Positions 24,746 to 35,124 of a stretch of 64,000 bases of DNA are shown one piece after another (within the stretch, counting starts at the first letter, position 1; each line of letters begins with the position of its first letter). A program made the position numbers and the translations under genes. Source of the stretch: Janthinobacterium silvisoli (lineage in GTDB: Bacteria; Pseudomonadota; Gammaproteobacteria; Burkholderiales; Burkholderiaceae_D); contig NZ_JACHCL010000008.1 of the NCBI RefSeq assembly GCF_014200725.1, positions 62,001-126,000 on the forward strand, in the 5' to 3' direction. Under the pieces are notes generated by a model that was given only the letters and a program-made list of their open reading frames with translations, was not told where the DNA came from and did not search any database.

Positions 24746-26506
24746 CTAAAGCTTCTGTTCTCTTATTCGAGTTACTACCGATTTATAGTTATCATCGCTA
24801 ACGGTATGTTCTTTACTCCAAGAGTCAACTAATTTTGGGTCTTCGCTGGTTGGCCGAGGATTATTTAATTTCAAGCGTACCCTCGAAGGTATCTTTATAG
24901 CCTCTCCCGCAATCACTGCCTCACCGATTCTTAGAGAAGGTAACAGTCCCATCAAACTGCTTAAATTATCTGGAGCAGAAGATTTGACGATTGCTTGGTC
25001 ACCAGAGTTCGTTAATCGCAATGCAATTAGTGTGCCGATTTGAGCCAAGATAGTCTCTGAAATTTCTGAAGGGCGTTGTGAAATTACCAAGGCGCCAATT
25101 CCGAATTTTCTTCCTTCTTTAAAAACTCTTTCTACAGCGGCTTTTGAATAAGAAGTTTTATCATTTTTTCCTAAATAAGTATGCGCTTCTTCGAATGCCA
25201 ATAGTAGAGGTCGTTTTTTTCCCGTGTAAGGTTCATTTCTACCCCAGAACATGCTGTCGTAAACGAATCTAGTGATTAAACCTATTGTGATATCCAAAAC
25301 CTCAAAAGGAACTCCGCTCAAGTCGAGAATTGCAAGTTTTTTTTCGCTTCCAATCCAATCGGTAAGCAAGTTATGTAAGTCTTTAGGAGATGCCGCAGTT
25401 TTATAATCTCCTGGATTGAAAAGAAAATCAAATCTAGAATCTTTCAGACGACTCAGCATTTTCTTTTCATATGAAAAATACTCTTGATGTTTCGACTTGT
25501 AAGGGGCATCCTTGCCCATAGTATAGGGTTCGAAGGATGCCGGCGCTAATGATTCGGCATCTCCAGGAGCTGTCATGCGGGCTTGATCATCTACTTGATC
25601 ATCCTTGTTGGAGATATTGAAAGTAGCATTTAAAAGCCAGTTCATTCGATACCACAAGGCACGTACGCTAAAAGGTATAGGAGAATCGGCTGTAACTAAA
25701 TTTATTTCAACAGCACCTGCTTTTAAGTCTAAGTTTTCCTTTTTCATATTAGTTACGATTTCTCGCAACATTCTATATTCAACTTTTTGCTCGTCGCGTT
25801 GATCTGCACCCACAAGAAAATACGCCAACTCTTCAAATGTCATCAACCAAAATGGGATGTATAGAGGAGTGTTTTCATCCCCGATCCGAAGTATCTTTGC
25901 GTCTGGAAATGCTGTGGCGTACTCCCCGTGCGGGTCAACTAATATAACACGTGAGCCTGCGTACCCATCCAATATTGCTTTCAATATACTTACGGTAGTA
26001 TTAGATTTCCCACTGCCCGTTGAACCCAATATTCCACAATGCCGAAGGACCAGATTATGTGTGTCTATATAGACACTTAGATTTTCTGAGGAAGAATGTT
26101 TTCCTATTTCAATCGAGCCGCCGTCACGCTCGCCGTAAATCTCGAATAGGTCGCTTTCGATAACTAAGTGTACCTCGTCACTGATAGTAGGATACGTGCC
26201 AATCCCCTTCTCAAATACCCCGTCACCAACTTTTTCCCCGATCAACTGCACCGAAAGAAATCTAGAAGCAGCACGATTTTGACCGTCCGAATCATCAGTA
26301 AATGGTCTGTTACTTACTGCGGCCACAATTCCGTAGATAGTGATATTTCCCATCGGCATTTTAACAAAAGTGCCAATTTGTCCTATCTTATATAATCGAC
26401 CTTTAATTATTGGCGCAGCCGAAGGAATTGAATTCGATAGTTCCACTTCTACTTGACTGGAATCAACTCTGATAACCTGACCTAAGAAAGTGGCATCATT
26501 CCTCAT
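24746..26506 (-). CDS. herA: HerA-like hexameric ATPase of a SIR2-HerA defence pair
   Basis: A 586-residue FtsK/HerA-type translocase. Residues about 1-100 form the HAS-barrel-like N-terminus. Walker A is 'GILGSTGSGKSNTTV' (Lys167), Walker B 'PLLLAFEEAHTYL' about residue 450, and the sensor region 'QIGTLIALRLTNSGDQ' follows. HerA partners of SIR2 proteins form large complexes that degrade NAD and/or cut DNA on phage infection. Overlaps the SIR2 gene by 11 bp (coupled translation). About 40 percent GC, clearly lower than the host genes. Confidence 0.92.
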   Translation of the reverse strand: MRNDATFLGQVIRVDSSQVEVELSNSIPSAAPIIKGRLYKIGQIGTFVKMPMGNITIYGIVAAVSNRPFTDDSDGQNRAASRFLSVQLIGEKVGDGVFEKGIGTYPTISDEVHLVIESDLFEIYGERDGGSIEIGKHSSSENLSVYIDTHNLVLRHCGILGSTGSGKSNTTVSILKAILDGYAGSRVILVDPHGEYATAFPDAKILRIGDENTPLYIPFWLMTFEELAYFLVGADQRDEQKVEYRMLREIVTNMKKENLDLKAGAVEINLVTADSPIPFSVRALWYRMNWLLNATFNISNKDDQVDDQARMTAPGDAESLAPASFEPYTMGKDAPYKSKHQEYFSYEKKMLSRLKDSRFDFLFNPGDYKTAASPKDLHNLLTDWIGSEKKLAILDLSGVPFEVLDITIGLITRFVYDSMFWGRNEPYTGKKRPLLLAFEEAHTYLGKNDKTSYSKAAVERVFKEGRKFGIGALVISQRPSEISETILAQIGTLIALRLTNSGDQAIVKSSAPDNLSSLMGLLPSLRIGEAVIAGEAIKIPSRVRLKLNNPRPTSEDPKLVDSWSKEHTVSDDNYKSVVTRIREQKL

Positions 26507-27692
26507 TGATTTTCACCTCAATATCATTTTTTCGACCTGAATTGGCAACTAGAAAATCAACCAGCGCATTGAAATCACCCAGCATTAATTTTTCTTCAGT
26601 TTCATTCCAATATGTATTGCAGCTTTCCTTTGGCTGCAACTCGCTATTCTGAAAATTTAGTTTTCCGAAAACTCCGTTCACAATCGCAGTAGTGGGACCA
26701 AAAACCGAAAGATTGAAATATCCGGAGGATAGCTGTTGCATACGCTCAACCTCGGCATCACTATAAAAGAAAACAATTATATTTAGACGATTGTTTTGGC
26801 GTAGACAATTAAATATTATTTCATTTATATGTTGATCTAAGAACGAGTATCCGCTGAACACGAATAGCAACTCGCCACCCAGCAAATAGTTTTTTAGGCG
26901 ATCAAAATAAACCAAGAATGGCTGACGCCTCGATGAATCGTATTTATCCTTAGAAGGATAAATCACAATTTCATTTTTTTCTTCTTCAATTTTTTCTATT
27001 TTCCCGAGCCTAACAACTTTATGAGACTTTTGATTAGAATTTGCTTTCCAGAACCAACTTAATGATCCGTGAATTTTCCAAAGCCTGATCCATGACTGCG
27101 TGATATCATTTTTCTTTATTTCTCGCTCCACACAATCTTGCCAAAAAAATGGTTCATAAGATCCCACAAAACCATCAAAATAAGGGACTTGAATTGACTC
27201 CAAGGATTTTTCTATTATAAGATCATAATTGGTCGTGAAAATTTCATTGGTTGATTCACGATTCTGCATACTTAGCCATGCTAGGAATTTCTTCGGAATA
27301 GTCAAGATCGCCGAAGCTTCCTTCTCCATAAGAACATTATATATAATCCTACAAATCTCAATATCTAGGTTTTTTGCAAAAGCCCCGTTTATCCCAATAA
27401 AATTACTATCCTCACGCTCACCAGTTATTTCACGAATTCTGCGAATTTGGTTAAGAATGTCTTCAATACTCACAGCTCCGGAAATTTTTGACTGTAAATC
27501 AGTTTTTACGTTTTGAAATGTCGTCAGAGATGCCCCAACCAGAGAAGCTTCAACCTGATTTGTCAACTGGGCTATATTAGGAAGGCCTAAAGCGCAGGAA
27601 GTGCCGGCACCCAAGAAGAACCCGATACGTTTCGTGTACGAAAACTGACTTTTCAGCTCTCTAATTTCCTTAACTGCGTTCAGATTTTCCAT
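26496..27692 (-). CDS. SIR2-like NADase/nuclease of a SIR2-HerA defence pair
   Basis: A 398-residue SIR2-family protein. The nucleotide-binding 'FLGAGTS' (residues 26-32), 'FTTNYDLIIEKS' (about 155) and 'WKIHGSLSWFW' with the probable catalytic His are in order, and 'LLFVFSGYSFLDQHINEI' matches the SIR2-like defence group (SIR2_2 or related) near the C-terminus. In known SIR2-HerA systems this subunit depletes NAD and/or acts as a nuclease when assembled with HerA. Starts with AGGAAAACA-ATG. It lies next to an IS3 fragment, and no promoter was clearly resolved upstream. Confidence 0.9.
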   Translation of the reverse strand: MENLNAVKEIRELKSQFSYTKRIGFFLGAGTSCALGLPNIAQLTNQVEASLVGASLTTFQNVKTDLQSKISGAVSIEDILNQIRRIREITGEREDSNFIGINGAFAKNLDIEICRIIYNVLMEKEASAILTIPKKFLAWLSMQNRESTNEIFTTNYDLIIEKSLESIQVPYFDGFVGSYEPFFWQDCVEREIKKNDITQSWIRLWKIHGSLSWFWKANSNQKSHKVVRLGKIEKIEEEKNEIVIYPSKDKYDSSRRQPFLVYFDRLKNYLLGGELLFVFSGYSFLDQHINEIIFNCLRQNNRLNIIVFFYSDAEVERMQQLSSGYFNLSVFGPTTAIVNGVFGKLNFQNSELQPKESCNTYWNETEEKLMLGDFNALVDFLVANSGRKNDIEVKINEE

Positions 27693-27785
27693 TGTTTTCC
27701 TGCACGATCTCGGCGGTTCAGGTTGTAGGAGAGGGAGTGACAGTTTCTCAAACGCAATCCCATGTTTCAGTCGCAGATCAGAATA

Positions 27786-28040
<255 letters not shown>

Positions 28041-28112
28041 TCAATCCGGATGTAAGCCTACGAAGAACGCGCCCTGTACAGCCTGACACGATTGAGGAGT
28101 GAGCCCATGCCG

Positions 28113-31100
28113 TTATTCGGGCCATAGACGTTCGATGACTAATCGATACTGCTCCTCGCTAAACGGTGGATCGTTGCGCCGAGACAGCCTTTCATCAGGC
28201 AAGCCAGCGATCGCACGAAACCGCGGATACAAATCGCGCCGCCGGTCAGCTTCGATCTTTGCAAGGGTTTCTTTGGCTTGTCGAGAAAGGCCTCGCGGCG
28301 ACCAGATTTGGCCTCGCCCATCAATGACGACGACCAGCGAACGATTAGTAAAGCTGCTAGTGTCTCCGGCACGCCCGCTCGACTTACCTCTATGGTATTT
28401 TTGGAGCGTGAGTACGATGACAAGGCTACGCTCGGATACCTTGAGCAGGGAAAGCAATTCGCCACGACTGATGAATAAGCGGTATCCAGTCTCGCTCCAA
28501 GCATAGTCACCCCGTCCACCCTCGGCGCCCCAGGCTTCGGCACGATACGCTGTTCTCCCGTCAACTGACCAGCTTCGGCTCACCTGATCGTCCGCACTTG
28601 CACCCAACAGGTCTTTCGTCCACTGTGCCGGAAAAGGCCTGTCGAGTGCCGTGGCGGCACCATAAGGATCATGCCGATCAAGTTGGCGCTCGGCGTTTGG
28701 CGTCGTCTCCACCCATGGCTGAACCGTGTGGCCGCCGCCGAAGTGACGGTCAATCTCCTCTTCATCGTCGGGCAACCATTTGAAGAATGCTTCAGATGAC
28801 AGCACCGTCATGGCCACCGCTCGCGCATCACTCGCATTCGCCACTACGCTTCGAAGCGTGACTGTTGTGTCTCTCCCGATCGACCAACGTCCCGCAATCT
28901 GAAGCCAGTCGGCTGCCACCTTACCGTCCTGCAAACCGAGCAACGGTGTTAGCAGATTGCTGTCCTCGCGGACGGTGCTTCTCTCTCCACTCTCCGGCAT
29001 AGGCATGTCCAGCTCCGTGGTAAGGTCGAGCGGAAAGGGATCGGTGAGATCGGCAAGCCAGAGGCCATCGTTTCTTGATAGTGTGTATTCCCTCAGGAAC
29101 GTGGCCCAAGCATCGCCGTTCCAGTCGTCGCCGACAATTGCCCGTGTCGCCAGCAACTCGCCGGCAACAAGCATAAGTGCATGCCATCCGAGATATCCCC
29201 CATACCGATCTCGGTCTGGAACATACCCCGAAGACCAGGATTCGTCATTGCTTCTACTGCGTGGGCAAACGTACATTCCTCGCACGGTTGCGTCCCAACG
29301 CCGCACCCACGCACTGATGCGGTCTTCCACCTCCCAGCCTGGACAAGCGAAGACGTGGCACAAACGCTCGACCTGATATTTGTTGAAGTCGTAGTCGAGG
29401 TGAAAGCCATCTTCTGGTCGCGGCCAGGAGCCGGGCCTGGTTGCATACCGGAACTCACGATAATCGGTTCCAGGCGCTGATGGGAAGGGCGACCGGTTTG
29501 CGGAGCCAAGCTTAGCAAGCATAGCTTCGCGCTCTTCGGGTCTGAGTGCAGGCGCAAGCGCGCGAAGTATGTCTATCGCGAACGCACGCATGACAACGTG
29601 CGGGAACTTCGTAGAACAGACGATCTGTTCAAAAAATGCGCGATGGGGAATAAATACGGTAGCGGCGTCCTTCGCTATGCGGGCGAGCGCCATCAACAGC
29701 CAGAGCTGCGCATGCATTACGTAGAAAGGCAGCTTCGCATCACCGAAAGGCAAATTCGAAGTTGCCCCGAAGCGGTCAATCAGCCTATCAATCACATCTG
29801 ATCGGCCAGCCGTCATCAAGCGCCGAACAGCATGGGCGGCACGCCAACGCATTGCTGCGACCGGGTGGCCCAGCCTCGTCCACACGAATCCCGCTACAAA
29901 TGTTGCCTCATCGGGCGGCACTGTAAAACGCACATTCCACGGTCCGTCACCAACTTCGGACGGCAACTTTTCATCTGTGTTTGCCAGAAACCGTTCGAGG
30001 CCTTCCGCGAGAGCACTGGCACTGACGTCAGGTGCCAGTCTTGCCGCAAGCGCGAGCCAAGCATTACCACCAAGACTTTCCACGGTACTCCGGAGTGCTG
30101 CAACTACATGTTCGACAAGGGTGGCCCGTTTGGCATGAAAACTCTGCTCCAGCCCCCGCCAGCCGCCCCACGCGTCGTTGCTTGAACTGGCAAGTTCGGC
30201 GGCATGCTTGGTGGCCAGGCGCAGTCCCAAGTTTGGCAAAGCATCACGCATAGCCGCTGACGATTTTCCCCATTCCTCTAGGTAGTCGCTCAATGCGTGG
30301 ATTTTATCAACAAGCGTGGCGGCCGTTGTTTCAACGACCGCGCGGACAAACCCAAGGCGCTCGGTGGGAGAGTTCACTTGCTTAGCCAAATAGATTAGTG
30401 TTCGAACTGGCCAACGCTGCCCTGACTGGTCAATTTTCTGATTAAGGATCTGACGATCAATGTCATCAGCCGTGAGATCCGCCGGAAAGACTGGCGCCGG
30501 CTCCACTGCAGCCGGCGGAGGAATGACTGTTCGCGATTCTGATTGGGATCCGAGGCGCGCAAGCAGGCCCTCGATTCTTAATCGCGCATGAGAAGCGGCA
30601 GGAAGACCGTGCTCGCCGAGGTCATGTAGCCACTGGATGGTCTCTCGTGCGGGAGATAGTTGATCCTCACGATCGATCTCGGTCAGAAGGAGATCGAAGA
30701 ACCATTCCCATCGCTTGTGAGGCAGACGGCGAATGACCTCTGAAGCGAAGTCTGATATACGCCACGTCCACGTTTCGACTGGAGCAGCCAAGCCGAATAG
30801 AGCGACGGCGGCCTCCACCGAAAGCTTCGAATCACGAACGAGGATAGTTAACGTGGGGCCCAGCGACAGTCCGAGCCGAGCCGCGTCACGATCGTCCAGT
30901 CGTGCCAGCATAGCCAACGTCGCTCGACCAGCAATCGGTACCATCGTTTTCGCATATTCAGTCCAAGGAAATTTGCCATCCTCGTTCTGATTCAGCTCAA
31001 GGATCCGCGCTAGGGTGTGTGCCGACACCGGCTGTAGTTCGGGACCCGAATAGCGGCCGGTGAGCTCCAACAAGTGGTTGGTACGATCGAAATCATCCGA

Positions 31101-34100
31101 TCCAATTGCCTCGGCAAGATCAAGCGCACGGCGAAAATAAGCCGCAGCCTCTTCAGTGCTTACTCGCCAGACTGCGCGAGCGAGATCACCGTAGGATGAT
31201 ATTCTAGATCCGACATCGGTATCGAGCTGGATCTTACGCTCGACATGGCCGGCAAGAAGGAGCGCAGCATCATGGCACGGGGAGATGCGCGATAGTCGAG
31301 CAACCGAATTGGTCAGCTCCGGCGTGAATAGGCCTGGCGCACTAGCGACCCAGTCGGCAATGCGTTTCGCAAGCGAGGCCTTGAACGCACCTAACGCATC
31401 GGCAAGATTAAAAATCACTCGGAAACCGTTCCGTGCGAGATACGCCTTCCCATCACGATACGGATAGTTGGACGACTGCTCGACATCACGGATGAGTCTG
31501 TCGAACGCTGCAACAACCATCTCATCTCGTGTCTTTCCATCCGGCGGACGAATGATGTCGGCAACATCCTGTGCATAGTTTAGCATCGGAAGAATCCGGT
31601 CGCCCAGCGCACGCGAGTAGTCTGAGCGTTTTTCCTCGTCGAGATGACCCCGCCGCTTCCGTCGGTGCCGAGTTCCATCGAACTTCGGAGCCGTTAGCTT
31701 CTGGTTAAGCACCAGACTGAAGGTCGCTGCGCCCCGCGATCGAGCACTTGCAGGCACCAAATCGATTAATTCCGCTGGTGCTATGTCAATTAGGGCAGGG
31801 CGCTTCCGGCTCAAAGCGGCTCTAACACCGGCGGCTAGTACTGTCACATGGATCGCGCGGTCGCTCGGATAGTGACTGGAATAGTCATAAACGCTTGGCG
31901 GTGTAAGTGCAGTTCCAGCGAGGATGCTTGCCGCCTCTTTCTCCATGCCGAGCTCTATGGCCAGTGCCGATGCCAGTACACTAGCCATCGCCAAGCCTTC
32001 GCTTTTGCCATTAGCAGAAGGTGCTGCAGCAAGTGCCGCGACAAGTCCTCTGGCGTAGGATGGATCACGACCAACGAATGAAAGCGCGGCAGCGTAGAGC
32101 GCGCGAGATGGCACACGGCAACGCAACAACCGCATTACGACGCGGGTTTTGGGCGGATGTGCCGAACGCTGGTGTCGATCCAAAAGATCGAACAAATCCA
32201 GAAACTTGGCGAAGGCCACACCGTCGTCTTGACGAGCGAAAAACTCTGCAACGCGCACGTCATTGCCCGCCAGCATCTCGACATAGGCGAAGCCAATATC
32301 GTCCCACTGTTTTGAGGCACTCGATTTGCTAAAACGCTTACTGCGTTTACTGTGCGCGGCCCAATTGTGCCAATCGATTGATCGCCGTGCGTGGCGGCGG
32401 GCCTCGTCTCGGTCGCCTGCGAAAGCGTTCGCAAGTGCAAGCGCGGCGTGTTTTCCCCCAGGCCAGCCAACATTGGTCGCGGAAAGCCGCCGCAAGGCTT
32501 CGGGGTCACCCGCTATTGCGGTGAGGTCAGGATGTTCGTAGAGGAAGCGGTCAGATCGCTCATGTCCCGCAGCGACAAGTGACGCTTCCAACAGCAGGCG
32601 CAGAAGGTCGTCTCGCCGGCTCAGCTCTCCCGCCAAAGCTATCGCGGCGGTTATCCGCGATAGACGGATATCGCGTGCGCTCACCTGTGAAGCTCCTCGT
32701 GGCACACGCAGGTCATAGGCCAGTTCAATGAGCTGATCGGCATCGCGCAAGGAGGTGAGCAACGCAGGCAGTGCCCGAGCTGCATAGTTTGAAGTGAGCT
32801 GGCGTTCTTGGAGTGTGGCGATTACGCGGTCTCGGTCAACTTGGCTCGCGCCATAGCTCGATCGGATCAGGGTCTCGGTCGGCTCATCTCGAAACATCAG
32901 ACCGTGAGGCGTTCGCTCAAGCAAAGGGGCGAGGTCGGCAGCGAAACTTTCAACCTGCTCTGCGATCAAGCCGTGTGCCGCAGCAAGCTCTGCAATAGGA
33001 ACCGGGGGGGCCAGCAAGGCAATGCCTGTAAGCAAGAGATCAATGTCGACATCGCTTGCACCGCGAGCGAGTGCAGTTTCACGCGCTTCGGTAAGGCGCT
33101 TGCGAATCAGCTCGCTTAGCAAATCTTGCGGCTCTCCTAGCGTGTCTGGGAAAGACACGGGATCAAACGGTCGCCCAATGGTAATCAGGTTATCCAGACA
33201 GCGTGGGTTAAGGCCTGACCGAGTCTGCAAAGCGGCGATCTCGTGAGCTGACGCATTCGGCACGCGCAGCTCAACAAGAGAACGTACTTCGGAATTAGTG
33301 AATAGTGGGATGGTGTAAGGACGGTGCGAAGCACCACCGGTTGCCAGCGCGAGCCGTTCAGTTCGACACGATGCAACGATGCGTACGCCATCGATCGGAT
33401 CTACGCTGATGCTACGCATGAGAAGGTGTGCGAACGATGATGTTACAGTATCCCGCGCGGCAAGCCCAGCGTGGTCGATTGCGTCGAGCACCAGCGAAAC
33501 ACATGCATCGCTGCGAGTTTGCCTAGCTGTCTCCACCGACTGGGCGAGCCGTCTGCGGAACGCCCTCAGCAAGCTTGTTACATCAACTACCGGCAATAGA
33601 ATGTCGCACAGGCCTTGCCCGGCCATAAGGTTAGCAAGGTGGACAAGCGTTCTTTCCGGGAGATGTCGGCCGTCGGCAGGATCCCGCCAGCGACCAGCGC
33701 CGAAACCATCGAAGAGCACCACGGGGCCATCGGCTTGCAATCGGTCGGCGAGACCTCGCATCAGAACCGTCTTTCCCATCCCGCCCGCCGCATGGACAAC
33801 GAGAGGAAGGCCCGTTTCACGGGCGAGGCCAGCAATATCGCCAAGGACGTCGCGGTGAATGACGATTTCAACTTCGGGAAACGCGTCAGGCGTGGGATAT
33901 AGCCGATCCTCGTGCTCCACTTCCAACTCAGCCAAGACCGCTACCCGATCAACTCGTTTGTCCTTCTCGCTACCAGGACCGGCCTTGATCCTGATAAGGT
34001 TCCGCAACTTGAGCAGGCGTTTCTCCGCATCAGGGTCTCCTGGTTCGCTCCATGCGGCAAGAGTTGTGGAAATCGCACGCTCAGCCTCTGTCAGGCTCCC

Positions 34101-34685
34101 CTTACTGCCCACCAAGTCCAAGCGTCGCAGCAGGTCAGCAAATGGATGAGGATAGCTTTTCATGGTTTCTACGATCTGGCCTGCTTGGCTAGCAATATCA
34201 CCAGATTCTTGCGTGCCTGCGATGAACGTAGAAATCGCTTTCCCCAAGTTCTCGTGTATGGGTCTGTTTGTCGCGAATTCATAGCGGACTACGGCAAGAA
34301 CGTGGTCATCGCCATGGGTCGCCCGCAGCTCAGCATCGGTTACAGCAAACTTGCAGAGAGTTGAAGCCAGGTCAGCAGCTCGAACTGCCTTCGAGGCGCT
34401 CGCGATCGAGTATTTGAACTGGACAACCTCGACCCGATGCGCCCGTGCAACATCCGTGGCGCCGTAATACCGAACAAGATCAGCAATCTCGACCGCGCCG
34501 ATTTCCAAACTCTGCTCGTCCTGCGCGTCGAAACCTTCAAGCGTGATCGCTGTAAGGTTTGTCAGCGGTGGCAGGAGTTCAAGGGCGGTACGCGCCGCCC
34601 AAGCTTCATGAAAGGCATGGCCCGCCTTTGATGCTCGAACTTTGTCGATTTTTATCGGCGTTGTGCCAGTATCGTCGTCAATCAT
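28113..34685 (-). CDS. Giant STAND-like NTPase with Cap4/Mrr-like nuclease N-terminus
   Basis: A 2190-residue protein, the largest gene in the window. Residues 1-180 resemble the dsDNA endonuclease domain of Cap4-type effectors: 'KAGHAFHEAWAARTALELL', Asp69 in 'VEIADLVRYYG' and Gln89-x-Lys91 in 'VVQFKYS' give a PD-(D/E)XK pattern. Residues about 270-480 are a P-loop NTPase: Walker A 'AAGGMGKT' (299-306), Walker B-like 'SLVLDAIDHAG' (397-407), then a winged-helix-like region. The remaining about 1600 residues are helical and repetitive in style, a likely sensor. This effector-NTPase-sensor order is that of STAND (AVAST-like) antiphage proteins. About 58 percent GC, unlike the AT-rich SIR2-HerA module, so acquired separately. 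Confidence 0.8.
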   Translation of the reverse strand: MIDDDTGTTPIKIDKVRASKAGHAFHEAWAARTALELLPPLTNLTAITLEGFDAQDEQSLEIGAVEIADLVRYYGATDVARAHRVEVVQFKYSIASASKAVRAADLASTLCKFAVTDAELRATHGDDHVLAVVRYEFATNRPIHENLGKAISTFIAGTQESGDIASQAGQIVETMKSYPHPFADLLRRLDLVGSKGSLTEAERAISTTLAAWSEPGDPDAEKRLLKLRNLIRIKAGPGSEKDKRVDRVAVLAELEVEHEDRLYPTPDAFPEVEIVIHRDVLGDIAGLARETGLPLVVHAAGGMGKTVLMRGLADRLQADGPVVLFDGFGAGRWRDPADGRHLPERTLVHLANLMAGQGLCDILLPVVDVTSLLRAFRRRLAQSVETARQTRSDACVSLVLDAIDHAGLAARDTVTSSFAHLLMRSISVDPIDGVRIVASCRTERLALATGGASHRPYTIPLFTNSEVRSLVELRVPNASAHEIAALQTRSGLNPRCLDNLITIGRPFDPVSFPDTLGEPQDLLSELIRKRLTEARETALARGASDVDIDLLLTGIALLAPPVPIAELAAAHGLIAEQVESFAADLAPLLERTPHGLMFRDEPTETLIRSSYGASQVDRDRVIATLQERQLTSNYAARALPALLTSLRDADQLIELAYDLRVPRGASQVSARDIRLSRITAAIALAGELSRRDDLLRLLLEASLVAAGHERSDRFLYEHPDLTAIAGDPEALRRLSATNVGWPGGKHAALALANAFAGDRDEARRHARRSIDWHNWAAHSKRSKRFSKSSASKQWDDIGFAYVEMLAGNDVRVAEFFARQDDGVAFAKFLDLFDLLDRHQRSAHPPKTRVVMRLLRCRVPSRALYAAALSFVGRDPSYARGLVAALAAAPSANGKSEGLAMASVLASALAIELGMEKEAASILAGTALTPPSVYDYSSHYPSDRAIHVTVLAAGVRAALSRKRPALIDIAPAELIDLVPASARSRGAATFSLVLNQKLTAPKFDGTRHRRKRRGHLDEEKRSDYSRALGDRILPMLNYAQDVADIIRPPDGKTRDEMVVAAFDRLIRDVEQSSNYPYRDGKAYLARNGFRVIFNLADALGAFKASLAKRIADWVASAPGLFTPELTNSVARLSRISPCHDAALLLAGHVERKIQLDTDVGSRISSYGDLARAVWRVSTEEAAAYFRRALDLAEAIGSDDFDRTNHLLELTGRYSGPELQPVSAHTLARILELNQNEDGKFPWTEYAKTMVPIAGRATLAMLARLDDRDAARLGLSLGPTLTILVRDSKLSVEAAVALFGLAAPVETWTWRISDFASEVIRRLPHKRWEWFFDLLLTEIDREDQLSPARETIQWLHDLGEHGLPAASHARLRIEGLLARLGSQSESRTVIPPPAAVEPAPVFPADLTADDIDRQILNQKIDQSGQRWPVRTLIYLAKQVNSPTERLGFVRAVVETTAATLVDKIHALSDYLEEWGKSSAAMRDALPNLGLRLATKHAAELASSSNDAWGGWRGLEQSFHAKRATLVEHVVAALRSTVESLGGNAWLALAARLAPDVSASALAEGLERFLANTDEKLPSEVGDGPWNVRFTVPPDEATFVAGFVWTRLGHPVAAMRWRAAHAVRRLMTAGRSDVIDRLIDRFGATSNLPFGDAKLPFYVMHAQLWLLMALARIAKDAATVFIPHRAFFEQIVCSTKFPHVVMRAFAIDILRALAPALRPEEREAMLAKLGSANRSPFPSAPGTDYREFRYATRPGSWPRPEDGFHLDYDFNKYQVERLCHVFACPGWEVEDRISAWVRRWDATVRGMYVCPRSRSNDESWSSGYVPDRDRYGGYLGWHALMLVAGELLATRAIVGDDWNGDAWATFLREYTLSRNDGLWLADLTDPFPLDLTTELDMPMPESGERSTVREDSNLLTPLLGLQDGKVAADWLQIAGRWSIGRDTTVTLRSVVANASDARAVAMTVLSSEAFFKWLPDDEEEIDRHFGGGHTVQPWVETTPNAERQLDRHDPYGAATALDRPFPAQWTKDLLGASADDQVSRSWSVDGRTAYRAEAWGAEGGRGDYAWSETGYRLFISRGELLSLLKVSERSLVIVLTLQKYHRGKSSGRAGDTSSFTNRSLVVVIDGRGQIWSPRGLSRQAKETLAKIEADRRRDLYPRFRAIAGLPDERLSRRNDPPFSEEQYRLVIERLWPE

Positions 34686-34965
34686 GATCGGCTTGTCGTA
34701 CCTGCGTCATCCAACCAAGGCTTTCTTGCAGTGCTATAAGCTGTTCGGCTGGAGTCCAGTCTTGCGGTCGTTTTTCTTTGGTGCCAGCAGCGGCAGCGGG
34801 AATGGCTGATTTATTCTTCATGCAATATATTAACGTATGGTGGTTCACGTTCAGCTCTTCAGTCAACAACGTGATCGATTTTTTGCCGCGTGAAAATGCC
34901 TTCACCAGGGCTTGCGCAATAAATGCTGTGAATTGCCGCGAGTTGACTCGGCGCTCACGAGCCAC
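34678..34965 (-). pseudogene. Truncated transposase OrfA-like fragment overlapping the STAND start
   Basis: A 95-residue frame whose first about 85 residues look like an IS3-type OrfA with HTH ('KSITLLTEELNVNHHTLIYCM', 'KEKRPQDWTPAEQLIALQES'). The usual continuation (G-L-S-x-E-x-L-N-x-W-C-R-E) is replaced after 'LQESLG' by unrelated residues. It starts with GTG and its stop overlaps the STAND ATG by 8 bp, so the insertion junction sits right in front of that gene and may supply its promoter or translational coupling. Confidence 0.65.
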
Positions 34966-35124
34966 CCAAAAATACTGCTTTTCGTCATTGAATATGGCTT
35001 AAAACAGTCTAAAGATGTTCGTTTGCTAGCTGAATTGCCCCTGTCAGTCTGAGCCGCCCGCCATACTCTCGCGAATGCCGCGAGCCGGTCAAAGGCCCCG
35101 TCAAAGCGCAACGCCCTTTGTTCT

